A DNA stretch of 34,439 nucleotides from an uncultured Neisseriaceae bacterium (GCA_937952895.1 CALFYC010000098.1:1-34439); one strand, 5' to 3'. Shown: positions 18,768 through 27,226, counted from the stretch's first letter. Notes: generated from the sequence alone by a model not told the origin. Numbers and translations: made by a program.

Positions 18768-20834
18768 CTACGCAAAATGTAAAAAATGTAAAATCATATC
18801 AATTAATTTGATTCCAATAAATGGAACAATTACTCCACCTACACCATAAATTAAAAAATTACGTCGAAGTAAAATATTTGCCGATAGCGCTTGGAATTTA
18901 ACACCTTTTAGTGCCAAAGGAATCAAAGCAATGATAATCAATGCATTAAAAATAACTGCAGATAAAATTGCGGATGCTGGAGTTGCTAAATGCATTACAT
19001 TTAATTGATTTAAAACTGGATAAGTTGAAGCAAAGGTCGCTGGAATAATTGCAAAATATTTAGCTATATCATTAGCAATACTAAAAGTGGTTAACGCTCC
19101 ACGAGTCATTAACATCTGCTTCCCAATCTCTACAATTTGAATTAATTTAGTTGGCGATGAATCAAGATCAACCATATTCGCCGCTTCTTTTGCAGCCTGA
19201 GTTCCACTATTCATAGCAACAGCAACATCTGCTTGAGCCAGAGCTGGCGCATCATTAGTTCCATCACCCGTCATGGCAACCAAATGCCCTTCTTGTTGAT
19301 AATTTTTAATCATTGAGAGTTTATTTTCTGGGGTTGCTTCAGCTAAATAGTTATCAACACCAGCTTCAGCAGCAATAGATGCAGCAGTTAACTTATTATC
19401 ACCAGTGATCATAACTGTTTTAATACCCATGCGTCTTAATTCAGAAAACTTTTCTTTGATACCTTCTTTAATAATATCTTTAAGTTCAATCACACCTAAT
19501 ATTTTATTATTTTTCGCAACAACTAATGGCGTTGATCCCCTTGAAGCCACAACTTCTACAATTTTGTCCACATCTTCTGGGTACTGATTTCCAGATTGAA
19601 TAACTAAATTCTTAATAGTATCTGCCGCACCTTTTCGAATTTGATTTTGCTCAAAATCAACTCCAGACATACGCGTTTGTGCAGAAAATGGAATAAAATT
19701 CATACTTGAGATATCAACTAAAGATTGAGAGAACCCATAACTTTGCGCAAGAAGAACAATGCTTTTCCCTTCAGGAGTTTCATCTGTTAAAGAAGAATAA
19801 AAAGCGCTTTCAGCGACTTCTTTTGCTTCAACACCATTTACCGGATAAAATTGACTAGCTTGACGATTACCATAAGTAATTGTACCAGTTTTATCTAATA
19901 ATAATACACTTACATCACCTGAAGCCTCAATTGCACGTCCTGAAGTAGCAATAACATTTGCTAATAACATGCGTCCCATTCCAGCAACACCAATGGCGGA
20001 TAACAATCCACCAATTGTAGTGGGAATTAAGCACACTAATAAAGCAATTAAAATTGTTAAGGTAACAGGGGTTCCACTATTATTTGCATTTACACTATAA
20101 ATAGACATAGGTAATAAAGTAACTATTACTAATAAAAATATTATGGTTAATGCTGTTAATAATATAGATAAAGCTATTTCATTTGGCGTTTTTTGACGCT
20201 TAGCACCTTCAACCATAGCAATCATTCGATCTAGGAAGCTTTCTCCAGGATTAGCGGTTGCTTTTACAATTAACCAATCCGATAATACTTTAGTTCCTCC
20301 AGTAACTGAACAAAAATCACCACCAGATTCTCGAATAACTGGAGCAGATTCACCCGTAATGGCACTTTCATCAACAGAGGCGCAACCTTCGATGATTTCT
20401 CCATCACATGGAATTATCTCACCTTCTTCAATTAATACAATATCACCAAAGCGTATACTAGTACTTGAAATATTAGTTATAGCTGCATTTTTATTTGCTT
20501 CAGCTAATTTCTTTGCCAAGACATCTTTCTTTGCACTTTTTAAACTTTCCGCTTGAGCTTTTGAACGACCTTCAGCTACACTTTCCGCAAAATTCGCAAA
20601 TAATAAAGTAAACCAAAGCCATATAGTAATATTTAAAATAAAACTAGAGCTTCCTCCAGCATCATGCCCAGTTGCTGAATATATGGTTAATAAAGTAGTC
20701 AAAATACTACCAATATATACCACAAACATGACTGGATTTTTGGCCTGTGCTGCTGGATTTAGTTTTTTAATACTGTCTAAAATGGCTGGAACAAGCGTTT
20801 TTTTATCAATAAAAAAAGTTTTCTTTGCTTTCAT
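18768..20834 (-). CDS. kdpB: Potassium-transporting P-type ATPase, subunit B
   Basis: Catalytic P-type ATPase subunit, 688 residues. Actuator motif TGES at 160-163 (its serine is the inhibitory phosphorylation site known in E. coli KdpB). Phosphorylated aspartate D314 lies in DKTGTIT. Later come TGDNKLTAASIAAEAGVDN and TGDGTNDAPALAQADVAVAM. Membrane pairs lie near 35-55, 70-85, 220-245 and 255-280, with three more at the C-terminus. It is the first gene of the operon here. Upstream lie a proximal extended -10 promoter with a palindrome at -35 and a distal near-consensus promoter. The Shine-Dalgarno (AGGAT) is unusually close to the ATG, which may mean modest translation. Confidence 0.97.
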   Translation of the reverse strand: MKAKKTFFIDKKTLVPAILDSIKKLNPAAQAKNPVMFVVYIGSILTTLLTIYSATGHDAGGSSSFILNITIWLWFTLLFANFAESVAEGRSKAQAESLKSAKKDVLAKKLAEANKNAAITNISSTSIRFGDIVLIEEGEIIPCDGEIIEGCASVDESAITGESAPVIRESGGDFCSVTGGTKVLSDWLIVKATANPGESFLDRMIAMVEGAKRQKTPNEIALSILLTALTIIFLLVIVTLLPMSIYSVNANNSGTPVTLTILIALLVCLIPTTIGGLLSAIGVAGMGRMLLANVIATSGRAIEASGDVSVLLLDKTGTITYGNRQASQFYPVNGVEAKEVAESAFYSSLTDETPEGKSIVLLAQSYGFSQSLVDISSMNFIPFSAQTRMSGVDFEQNQIRKGAADTIKNLVIQSGNQYPEDVDKIVEVVASRGSTPLVVAKNNKILGVIELKDIIKEGIKEKFSELRRMGIKTVMITGDNKLTAASIAAEAGVDNYLAEATPENKLSMIKNYQQEGHLVAMTGDGTNDAPALAQADVAVAMNSGTQAAKEAANMVDLDSSPTKLIQIVEIGKQMLMTRGALTTFSIANDIAKYFAIIPATFASTYPVLNQLNVMHLATPASAILSAVIFNALIIIALIPLALKGVKFQALSANILLRRNFLIYGVGGVIVPFIGIKLIDMILHFLHFA

Positions 20835-20876
20835 ATCCTATCTTACCAAATAAAATTAAATAAACATAGATAAATT

Positions 20877-20890
20877 TTTATACCATTACT
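20877..20890 (-). promoter_or_regulatory. Proximal promoter of kdpB (extended -10)
   Basis: On the minus strand AATGGTATAAA gives TG, G, TATAAA (20877-20882), about 43 bp before the kdpB start. No clear -35 is present; the palindrome at 20902-20917 takes its place, as expected for an activator-dependent promoter (inference). Confidence 0.4.
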
Positions 20891-20901
20891 AGTTGTAACA
20901 A

Positions 20902-20917
20902 AAGTTCATATGAACTT
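20902..20917. promoter_or_regulatory. 16-bp palindrome, possible operator of kdpB
   Basis: AAGTTCATATGAACTT reads the same on both strands. Its centre lies about 39 bp upstream of the start site predicted from the proximal -10, which suits a dimeric regulator. As RNA it could also form a 6-bp stem with an ATAT loop followed by TTGTT, a weak attenuator. Confidence 0.4.
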
Positions 20918-20936
20918 CCCAACTTCGCTTTTGGTT

Positions 20937-21076
20937 TATTAATTAAAGAATGAGACTTTAAGTCTCATGAGAGTGAAACACACATAAGTAATAGACTATT
21001 GAATCTAGACAAGATTTTATATTACAAATCTTCATATAAAATATATTGCAAAGCAATATTCCATAAATAATGAGAA
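20937..21076 (-). ncRNA. Candidate small RNA or structured kdpB leader
   Basis: About 135 nt on the minus strand between a near-consensus promoter (start site expected near 21074) and a terminator-like hairpin at 20951-20967 followed by TTCTTTAATT. Two internal stems are visible: ATATTGC/GCAATAT near 21043-21060, and ATTTTATAT/ATATAAAAT between about 21012 and 21043. The open frames in it are at most 26 codons and lack a Shine-Dalgarno. It matches no RNA family I can recognise by eye (not tRNA, tmRNA, SRP RNA or RNase P). If the hairpin is read through, the same RNA is a ~240-nt leader of kdpB. Confidence 0.4.
20951..20967 (-). terminator. Terminator-like hairpin upstream of kdpB
   Basis: TGAGACT and AGTCTCA form a 7-bp stem with a 3-nt loop, and a T-rich stretch follows on the minus strand. 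It lies between the distal promoter and kdpB, so it either ends a small RNA or attenuates the operon. The core GACTTTAAGTC is shared with the hairpin at 33386-33414. Confidence 0.5.
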
Positions 21077-21080
21077 CTGG

Positions 21081-21109
21081 ATTCTAGCATAATCAAGCCA
21101 TTTCGTCAA
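21081..21109 (-). promoter_or_regulatory. Strong sigma70 promoter upstream of kdpB
   Basis: TTGACG (21104-21109), 17-bp spacer, TAGAAT (21081-21086), with TG at the extended -10 position (TATGC). This is the best promoter match seen in the window, yet it lies 250 bp from kdpB with a terminator-like hairpin in between. Confidence 0.75.
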
Positions 21110-21152
21110 GTTTGCATGCCATCTTTGGTAACCTTAAATCTAAAACTTTAGG

Positions 21153-21158
21153 TATAAT
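21153..21158 (+). promoter_or_regulatory. -10 element of the DUF1328 gene
   Basis: TATAAT on the plus strand, 82 bp before the start. The best -35 (ACCTTA, 16 bp upstream) is poor. Confidence 0.35.
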
Positions 21159-21239
21159 TTATCTGGTTTAAGAAGTAATTATAAATGCTAGAATGCCATA
21201 TTGAAATTAATAATCTTTTGATTTAAAGAAGGAGTCGTA

Positions 21240-21401
21240 ATGCTAGCATGGTCGGTAATCTTTTTTATTTTAGCAATAATTGCTGGAATACTTGGTTTTG
21301 GTGGGATACAGTTTGCTGCAATTTCAATTGCCAAAATATTATTTTTTATTTTTTTAATTTCATTTATAATAAGTTTTATTTTTCATATTAAGCGTAAATA
21401 A
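21240..21401 (+). CDS. DUF1328 family small membrane protein
   Basis: 53 residues: starts MLAWSVIFFILAIIAGIL, then GFGGIQFAAISIAKILFF, then a second hydrophobic stretch ending FHIKRK. The pattern W-x-V near the start, the central GFGGI and the AKILFFIF block are those of the DUF1328/YtjA family (two membrane helices, about 50-60 residues). The Shine-Dalgarno AAGAAGGAG (21226-21234) lies five bases before the ATG. Family members occur near stress genes in many proteobacteria, but no molecular function is known to me. It is transcribed away from kdpB. Confidence 0.88.
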   Translation: MLAWSVIFFILAIIAGILGFGGIQFAAISIAKILFFIFLISFIISFIFHIKRK

Positions 21402-21551
21402 AGACCGGACTTATTAACTAATAATTCTAATTGTCTTATTAAGTTCATTGATAAAGATTTTTTATCTAAATATTGATATAACGAATCATTCATTGTAATT
21501 TCTCTATCTCAATGCTTATTTCGTTATTTGAGATTTTTATCTGTGTATTTT

Positions 21552-22190
21552 TTATTTAATTCGATATTTATGTGATATCCAGTTAAGTAAATTTACTGTA
21601 ATAAATATCATAATAATAATTATATAGTTAAAATAATGTATTCCTAAAACCAACGTTGGTAAAAATATTTTTTCCAGAAAGAAACATAAAACAGGCGTAA
21701 CACCTATTATAATGCTAGTTAGATTTGGGCCAATATTAGTTATTGATATTTGACTAAAATACAATGGAATTATTAAAACGGTAAACCCAAGTATGACTAA
21801 TTTAAATATAGCTCCAAAACTAATTTCTATATGTTGATCTAGAAAAAACATAGAAGATAGAGTAAGTATTAAGAGTAACCAAAATCTTATGGACAATACT
21901 TGTGATGCTGATAAATCATATTTTTTATAAATTTTATAAGAAAATTTAGTATAAATATATCCAAAAATCCCTGTAATAATAGAAGAAGCGATACCAATTG
22001 CTTTATAACTGTCTAAATTATAGTTTATAAACTGTATATAATAATTGGTCAATAGTATTAATGTTGCTAAAAAACCAAAAAGTGAGGTATATGATTTTTT
22101 TTCAATAAACATAAATAAGTAACCTATAGTGCTAACTATAACCATAAAAGTAAAAACTTGAAATACAGGCAAATTACAACATAAAAACAA
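21552..22190 (-). pseudogene. EamA/DMT-type transporter, N-terminally truncated
   Basis: 212 residues of almost only membrane helices (about seven). The end of the second repeat has the EamA pattern ITNIGPNLTSIIIGVTPVLC followed by FFLEKIF, and the first part has TIGYLFMFIEKKSYTSLFGF. Intact members have about 300 residues and ten helices, so the first ~80 residues are missing. The frame opens with a TTG at 22190, with a stop eight codons further upstream and no Shine-Dalgarno. I infer a 5'-decayed gene at the tail of the ndk-rlmN-ispG run. A shorter functional transporter cannot be excluded. Confidence 0.5.
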
Positions 22191-22289
22191 ATATTTAATA
22201 ATCTTTATTTGATAATTTTAGCAAATTAAAAAGTTAGTTTTTTTATTATCTTGTTTGAAATTAAAATTTAGCACTTAATTCCCATTACA

Positions 22290-23045
22290 TTATTTGACTA
22301 TAAAATCAAATATAGTATGTGGGTATGCTTCATTAGCAAAAGTAAAATGCCACCATTCTGAATCAATCCCCTTAAACCCGGCTTCATTCATTAATGTATT
22401 TAATAGTAATCGATTAGCTAAAATTTGAGCAGATAAATTTTGATATAGTGGATGTGATACTGGACTAAAACAATCAAACCCAGTGCCAAAATCTAAACTA
22501 TTATCTGGAAACCGTTTCTGTTTAGGAGCTATACACGAAATGAGTGGCGTATCTTTATTATATTTAGGTACTGCACTTTGTATTGGAACAATTGTTAAAT
22601 CAATGGTGCTTCCACGACTATGCCCCGAACGATAAGCAATATAATTTTCTTTAAATAAATTTACTTTATCAACAGATGGGTAAAATTCCTTTTTCATTTT
22701 AACATTGTCTATTTGAGTTGCCCAATTAGCAAAGTCATCTACAGCTCGTTGTGGCCGATAACAATCATAAGCTTTTAGTGTCAAATTCATTCCTAATAAT
22801 TTACTTTCAACCTTCTTGAGAGCCATAGCTGCAGATTTGGTTATTAAGCAAACAGGAGATTCATAACCATTTATTCGGCGTCCTACAAAATTATGGGAAC
22901 CATAATAACGAATATCAAACTGCATCTGAGGAATAAATTGTTGGAGATTTACAAAATCACTGGGACGATTTTTTTCAATTACAAAATTATCAGCAAAGAC
23001 AAAATTTAAAAATGTAGATAGAAAAATATTTATAAATAATTTCAT
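22290..23045 (-). CDS. Secreted D-alanyl-D-alanine dipeptidase (VanX/DdpX, M15D)
   Basis: Zn peptidase that cleaves free D-Ala-D-Ala. 251 residues with an N-terminal signal peptide (MKLFINIFLSTFLNFVFA, cleavage near 18). Catalytic parts: YRPQR (R98, transition-state stabilising in VanX), SGHSRGSTIDLT with Zn ligands H142 and D149, and SEWWHF with general base E230 and Zn ligand H233. All are present. The Shine-Dalgarno GAGGTAA lies just upstream, and ispG ends 26 bp before, so it is probably in the ndk-rlmN-ispG operon. No vanH or vanA is nearby, so a role in recycling periplasmic peptidoglycan dipeptide, as for E. coli DdpX, is more likely than vancomycin resistance. Confidence 0.9.
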   Translation of the reverse strand: MKLFINIFLSTFLNFVFADNFVIEKNRPSDFVNLQQFIPQMQFDIRYYGSHNFVGRRINGYESPVCLITKSAAMALKKVESKLLGMNLTLKAYDCYRPQRAVDDFANWATQIDNVKMKKEFYPSVDKVNLFKENYIAYRSGHSRGSTIDLTIVPIQSAVPKYNKDTPLISCIAPKQKRFPDNSLDFGTGFDCFSPVSHPLYQNLSAQILANRLLLNTLMNEAGFKGIDSEWWHFTFANEAYPHTIFDFIVK

Positions 23046-23071
23046 ATTTACCTCATCTAATAAGACTTTTA

Positions 23072-24292
23072 TTAAATCCTACTATAATGTGAAGTTACAT
23101 AGTTATTTACAATTTCTTGAAACTCTTCTGCGATTTTATCACCTTTTAAAGTAATAAATTTTTCGCCATCAATAAATACTGGAGCAACTGGCGATTCATC
23201 ACGTCCAGGAAGACTAATCCCAATATTAGCAAGCTTAGATTCCCCAGGACCATTTACAACACATCCCATAACCGCAACTTTCATATCTTCAACTCCAGGA
23301 TATGTTTCACGCCAAACCGGCATCTGAGAAGATAAATAATTTTGAATTTTTTGCGCTAAATGTTGAAAGTAATCACTCGACGTTCTGCCACACCCCGGAC
23401 ATGCTGTTACGACTGGAACAAAAGAGCGAATTCCTAAAGATTGTAAAATTTCTTGCGATACAATCACCTCTTGTGTACGGCTTTCACCAGGTTTTGGTGT
23501 TAATGAGACTCTAATTGTATCACCTATACCTAATTGAAGCAAATTAGCTATACCTGAGGTTGAAGCAACAATACCCTTAACCCCCATCCCAGCTTCAGTT
23601 AGACCTAAATGTAACGGGTAGCTACAACGATTAGCTAAATCTTTATACACTAATATTAAATCTTGAACATTACTTACCTTACAAGATACAATAATTTTAT
23701 CTTGGCTTAAACCTAATTCAAGAGCTTGATTGGCACTTCTTAATGCTGATTCAACTAAAGCATCACGCATTACTTGAGCTGCAGATAATGGCACACTTCT
23801 TTTTCCATTTTGGTCCATTAAATCAGCTAATAAAGTCTGGTCTAAAGATCCCCAATTAACTCCAATTCTAACCGGCTTATCATATTCAATTGCTGTTTTT
23901 ATCATATACGCAAACTGTTCGTCTTTTTTACTACCTCGGCCAACATTTCCTGGATTAATTCTATACTTATCAAGATATTTAGCACAATCTGGATTTTCTG
24001 CTAAAATCTTATGACCATTAAAATGGAAGTCGCCAACAATTGGCACATCCACCCCGAGATCCGCTAATCTAGTTTTTATTTCTTTTATTTTACTACCTGA
24101 TGCGATAGTATTTACTGTAATTCGAACTATTTCAGAACCAGATTCTGCCAATTCATGGATTTGAGCTGCAGTACCTATTGCATTTTCAGTATCCGTATTC
24201 GTCATAGATTGAACAACTACAGGATGACTACTTCCAACTAAAACATTACCAACTTTTACACTAAATGTTTTTCGACGAACTATTTCACTCAT
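23072..24292 (-). CDS. ispG: 4-hydroxy-3-methylbut-2-en-1-yl diphosphate synthase
   Basis: Penultimate step of the MEP isoprenoid pathway (MEcPP to HMBPP), a [4Fe-4S] enzyme. 406 residues, the two-domain bacterial form. The TIM barrel begins VVVQSMTNTDTENAIGTAAQ. Cluster ligands are C298 and C301 in ACPGCGRT and C344 in MGCVVNGPGE, with E351 the usual fourth ligand. The ATG lies one base after the rlmN stop, so the two genes are coupled. In many gammaproteobacteria pilW/pilF and rodZ sit between rlmN and ispG; here they are absent. Confidence 0.97.
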   Translation of the reverse strand: MSEIVRRKTFSVKVGNVLVGSSHPVVVQSMTNTDTENAIGTAAQIHELAESGSEIVRITVNTIASGSKIKEIKTRLADLGVDVPIVGDFHFNGHKILAENPDCAKYLDKYRINPGNVGRGSKKDEQFAYMIKTAIEYDKPVRIGVNWGSLDQTLLADLMDQNGKRSVPLSAAQVMRDALVESALRSANQALELGLSQDKIIVSCKVSNVQDLILVYKDLANRCSYPLHLGLTEAGMGVKGIVASTSGIANLLQLGIGDTIRVSLTPKPGESRTQEVIVSQEILQSLGIRSFVPVVTACPGCGRTSSDYFQHLAQKIQNYLSSQMPVWRETYPGVEDMKVAVMGCVVNGPGESKLANIGISLPGRDESPVAPVFIDGEKFITLKGDKIAEEFQEIVNNYVTSHYSRI

Positions 24293-24293
24293 A

Positions 24294-25403
24294 TTAAACC
24301 TTTATAATCGGAATCGTTGTCATTGCAAGCCTTTTCCACTTTTCCTGACGTTTAGTCTTATCTTGAACATTACCCACTAGCTGCCCACATGCTGCATCAA
24401 TATCTTCGCCCCTAGTTTTACGAACGGTAGTAATAAAGCCTGCATTTTGTAATATTTTTTGAAATTTAAGAATCTGTCCCCAACTAGAACTTAAAAATCC
24501 AGAGTTGGGAAATGGATTAAATGGAATTAAATTAAATTTGCAATTAACATCTAACATTAAACTAGCCAATTCTTTTGCATAATCTAAACTATCATTTACA
24601 TCTTTAAGCATAACATATTCAAAGGTAACAAACTCTTTAGGTGAATTAGTTAAATAACGTTTACATGCAGATACAAGTTCACTTATTGGATATTTTTTAT
24701 TCAATGGAATTATTTTATCACGAACCTCATCATTAGATGCATGCAAACTTACAGCTAAGGATACAGGACAATCATCTTTTAACCGATCTAATCCAGGAAT
24801 CACTCCACTCGTTGAAAGAGTTAATTTTTTCTTAGATAAATTGTATGCGTTATCATCAAGCATTATTTTTAAAGCATTAACCACATTCTCATAATTAGCT
24901 AAAGGTTCACCCATACCCATCATTACAACATTGGTTATTATCTTTTCTCCACGTGGATCACGCCCTAAACGTTTATTGGCCCACCAAAGTTGCCCAACTA
25001 TTTCACCAGTAGTTAAATTTCGGTTAAAACCTTGCCTGCCAGTTGAACAAAACTGACATTCCAATGCACACCCAACTTGAGATGAGACACATAGCGTACC
25101 ACGATTTTCCTCTGGAATAAAGACTGTTTCAATTTTATTATTATTACCAACTTCTAATGCCCATTTAATTACACCATCACTAGCAATATTTTCTGAAACC
25201 AATTTTGGCACTTCTACTATTGCTAGTTCTTCTAATTTCTCGCGTAATGATTTAGCAATATCAGTCATTTCTGCAAAATCAGCCACCCCAAATAAATGAA
25301 TCCATCTAAAGACTTGGCGTGCTCTAAATTTTTTTTCTCCAATTTCAAGAAAAAAGCCCTCTAGATCATTTAGGGTATAATTTGCAAGATTAACTTTATT
25401 CAC
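24294..25403 (-). CDS. rlmN: 23S rRNA (A2503-C2)/tRNA (A37-C2) methyltransferase, radical SAM
   Basis: Dual-specificity adenosine C2 methylase. 369 residues. Radical-SAM cluster CxxxCxxC is C112, C116, C119 (GCALECQFCSTGRQGFNRN). The resolving cysteine C339 lies in DIDAACGQL near the C-terminus. MGMGEPLANYENV is the usual SAM-binding GGE-like region. The N-terminal RlmN domain (ARQVFRWIHLFGV) is complete. It follows ndk by 25 bp and abuts ispG. It looks functional. Confidence 0.97.
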   Translation of the reverse strand: MNKVNLANYTLNDLEGFFLEIGEKKFRARQVFRWIHLFGVADFAEMTDIAKSLREKLEELAIVEVPKLVSENIASDGVIKWALEVGNNNKIETVFIPEENRGTLCVSSQVGCALECQFCSTGRQGFNRNLTTGEIVGQLWWANKRLGRDPRGEKIITNVVMMGMGEPLANYENVVNALKIMLDDNAYNLSKKKLTLSTSGVIPGLDRLKDDCPVSLAVSLHASNDEVRDKIIPLNKKYPISELVSACKRYLTNSPKEFVTFEYVMLKDVNDSLDYAKELASLMLDVNCKFNLIPFNPFPNSGFLSSSWGQILKFQKILQNAGFITTVRKTRGEDIDAACGQLVGNVQDKTKRQEKWKRLAMTTIPIIKV

Positions 25404-25428
25404 GTATTAAAACAGCTTAAAATAAAAA

Positions 25429-25857
25429 TCAAACTCTAGGACAAACTTCTGTTTGTGCAAAGAAATATGCAATTTCAATTGCTGCATTTTCTAGGCTATC
25501 AGAACCATGAACCGCATTTGCATCAATACTATCAGCAAAATCAGCACGAATAGTTCCAGGATTTGCTTTTTTAGGATCCGTTGCACCCATAATTTCACGA
25601 TGGCGTTCAACTGCATTTTCTCCTTCAAGAACCTGGATAATAACAGGACCTGATGTCATAAAAGCAATCAGCTCTGCAAAAAAACCACGCTCTTTATGAA
25701 CCGCATAAAATCCGGCAGCTTCCTTTGCTGATAAATGTTTCATTTTAGCTGCAATAACTTTTAAGCCAGCTTCTTCAAAGCGAGTATAAATTTTTCCGAT
25801 TACATTTTTTGCTACAGCATCAGGCTTAATAATTGATAACGTTCTTTGAACCGACAT
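25429..25857 (-). CDS. ndk: Nucleoside diphosphate kinase
   Basis: Balances NTP and dNTP pools by phosphate transfer through a histidine. 142 residues, the standard length. RTLSIIKPDAVAKNVIG at the N-terminus, phosphohistidine H117 in NAVHGSDS, and R-x-x-x-G-A-T-D-P (about 87-95). First gene of ndk-rlmN-ispG. Shine-Dalgarno AAGGAG lies just upstream of the ATG, and TGGTATAAT (extended -10, TATAAT at 25894-25899) about 37 bp upstream supplies the promoter. Confidence 0.97.
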   Translation of the reverse strand: MSVQRTLSIIKPDAVAKNVIGKIYTRFEEAGLKVIAAKMKHLSAKEAAGFYAVHKERGFFAELIAFMTSGPVIIQVLEGENAVERHREIMGATDPKKANPGTIRADFADSIDANAVHGSDSLENAAIEIAYFFAQTEVCPRV

Positions 25858-25893
25858 AAAAACTCCTTAAATTTAAATTAACTCAAAACGTTA

Positions 25894-25902
25894 ATTATAC
25901 CA
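25894..25902 (-). promoter_or_regulatory. Extended -10 promoter of ndk
   Basis: On the minus strand TG, G, TATAAT (TATAAT at 25894-25899). The nearest -35-like hexamer, TTGAAA, is 22 bp away, too far, so the extended -10 probably carries the promoter. Confidence 0.55.
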
Positions 25903-25983
25903 TAGATTAATTATGTAGGTATTTCAAATTTATGCTAAAATCACCCAAATTTACTCTTATACAATATTATTAATAGGAATCTT

Positions 25984-26649
25984 ATGGATACAGCGAGTGC
26001 CCTAATAACACGAAAATCAGTGCGTGCCTTTTTAAATAAATCAGTTTCTAAAGCGCTAATCGAAAAGATTTTAGATAAAGCACGACATGCCCCATCTGGG
26101 AAAAATTCTCAACCATGGAATGTATCAGTAGTCACAGGTAGAACCAAACAAATCTTAGATAAGAAACTTGAAGAGGCATTTTGGAATAAACATGAAAGAA
26201 AAATGGAATACAATTATTATCCACAACAAATGCCTCCAGAATTTAAAGCCAAAGCAATTGAATGTGGAATGCTATTATACGAAACATTAAATATTAAAAG
26301 AGACGATACCGAAACAAGGTTAAAGCAATGGGCAAAAAACTATAGCGCATTTGGTGCTCCAACCACTTTATATTTTTTCGTGCATAACTTAGCAGATAAA
26401 GGGTCTTTTTTAGATTATGGACTTTTTTTACAATCCGTTATGCTAATGGCAACTTCCTTAGGGCTTGCAACCTGTCCACAAGCCGCTTTGGCTGAATTTC
26501 CAGATATAGTAAAATCAGAACTTGGTTATTCAACAAATTATACTTTAGTATGCGGTCTTGCAATTGGTTATGAGGATACAAAGGCACCAATTAATAATTA
26601 CCGAACCCCTCGTGATGAGGTTGCACAATTTACTAAATTTTTTGATTAA
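25984..26649 (+). CDS. Nitroreductase family protein (FMN-dependent)
   Basis: 221 residues. The N-terminus ALITRKSVRAFLNKSVSKAL and RHAPSGKNSQPWNVSVV (about 34-50) are the FMN phosphate- and ring-binding blocks of the PF00881 family. LGLATCPQAALAEFP and VCGLAIGYEDTKAPINNYRTPRDE are the later family blocks. It should reduce nitro compounds or quinones with NAD(P)H; the physiological substrate cannot be told. It is divergent from ndk with a 126-bp gap, and its stop lies 6 bp from the convergent tag stop with no clear terminator between. Confidence 0.92.
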   Translation: MDTASALITRKSVRAFLNKSVSKALIEKILDKARHAPSGKNSQPWNVSVVTGRTKQILDKKLEEAFWNKHERKMEYNYYPQQMPPEFKAKAIECGMLLYETLNIKRDDTETRLKQWAKNYSAFGAPTTLYFFVHNLADKGSFLDYGLFLQSVMLMATSLGLATCPQAALAEFPDIVKSELGYSTNYTLVCGLAIGYEDTKAPINNYRTPRDEVAQFTKFFD

Positions 26650-26655
26650 TTTTAG

Positions 26656-27225
26656 TTAGACTTGATTGTAGCGAAAACAATCAATCATATGATCATTTAC
26701 GATTCCAACTGCCTGCAAATAAGCATAAATAGTAGTTGAGCCTATAAATTTAAAACCATGAGATTTTAAATTCTTCGAAATTTTATCAGAAAGATCTGTA
26801 GTTCCTGGAATTAATGCTCTATCAGCCCACGTATTTTTAATAGTTTTACCATCGGTAAAACTCCAAATAAACTGATTAAATGAAGAATATTCTTTTTGTA
26901 ATTTAATAAAACATTGAGCATTAGTTATTGCCGCTTCTATTTTTTTGCGATTCCGAATAATCCCAACATCATCCATTAATTTTAGAATTTTATCTTCATC
27001 AAATTGGGCAATTTCATTGTAGTCAAAATTGGCAAAAGCTTTACGATAGTTCTCTCTCCGTTTTAAGATTGTAATCCAACTGAGTCCTGCTTGCATTGTT
27101 TCTAATAATAAGAATTCAAAATGCTTACCATCATCATAAACTGGAACACCCCATTCTTTATCATGATATTCTTCGTAAATATCACTATTTAAACACCAAA
27201 AGCAACGATTAATCGGCTTTGTCAT
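26656..27225 (-). CDS. tag: DNA-3-methyladenine glycosylase I
   Basis: Base-excision repair enzyme removing 3-methyladenine. 189 residues, the family length. Zn-binding residues are visible at both ends: C8 (and C11) in NRCFWC, H21 in EYHDKEWGVP, and H179 and C183 in NDHMIDCF. The substrate-pocket region is LLLETMQAGLSWITILKRR (about 39-57). It begins one base after the argS stop, so the two are translationally coupled, an unusual pairing. It looks intact. Confidence 0.96.
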   Translation of the reverse strand: MTKPINRCFWCLNSDIYEEYHDKEWGVPVYDDGKHFEFLLLETMQAGLSWITILKRRENYRKAFANFDYNEIAQFDEDKILKLMDDVGIIRNRKKIEAAITNAQCFIKLQKEYSSFNQFIWSFTDGKTIKNTWADRALIPGTTDLSDKISKNLKSHGFKFIGSTTIYAYLQAVGIVNDHMIDCFRYNQV

Positions 27226-27226
27226 A

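Noticed and set aside
21383..21493. Minus-strand frame of 36 codons (MNDSLYQYLDKKSLSMNLIR...) between DUF1328 and the truncated transporter
   Set aside because: It has a weak AGAGA upstream but overlaps the 3' end of the DUF1328 gene and matches no family I know. Too little support to call a gene.
26662..26684. 8-bp inverted repeat TTGATTGT/ACAATCAA as a terminator between the nitroreductase and tag
   Set aside because: It lies inside the tag coding end and has no T-run on either side.
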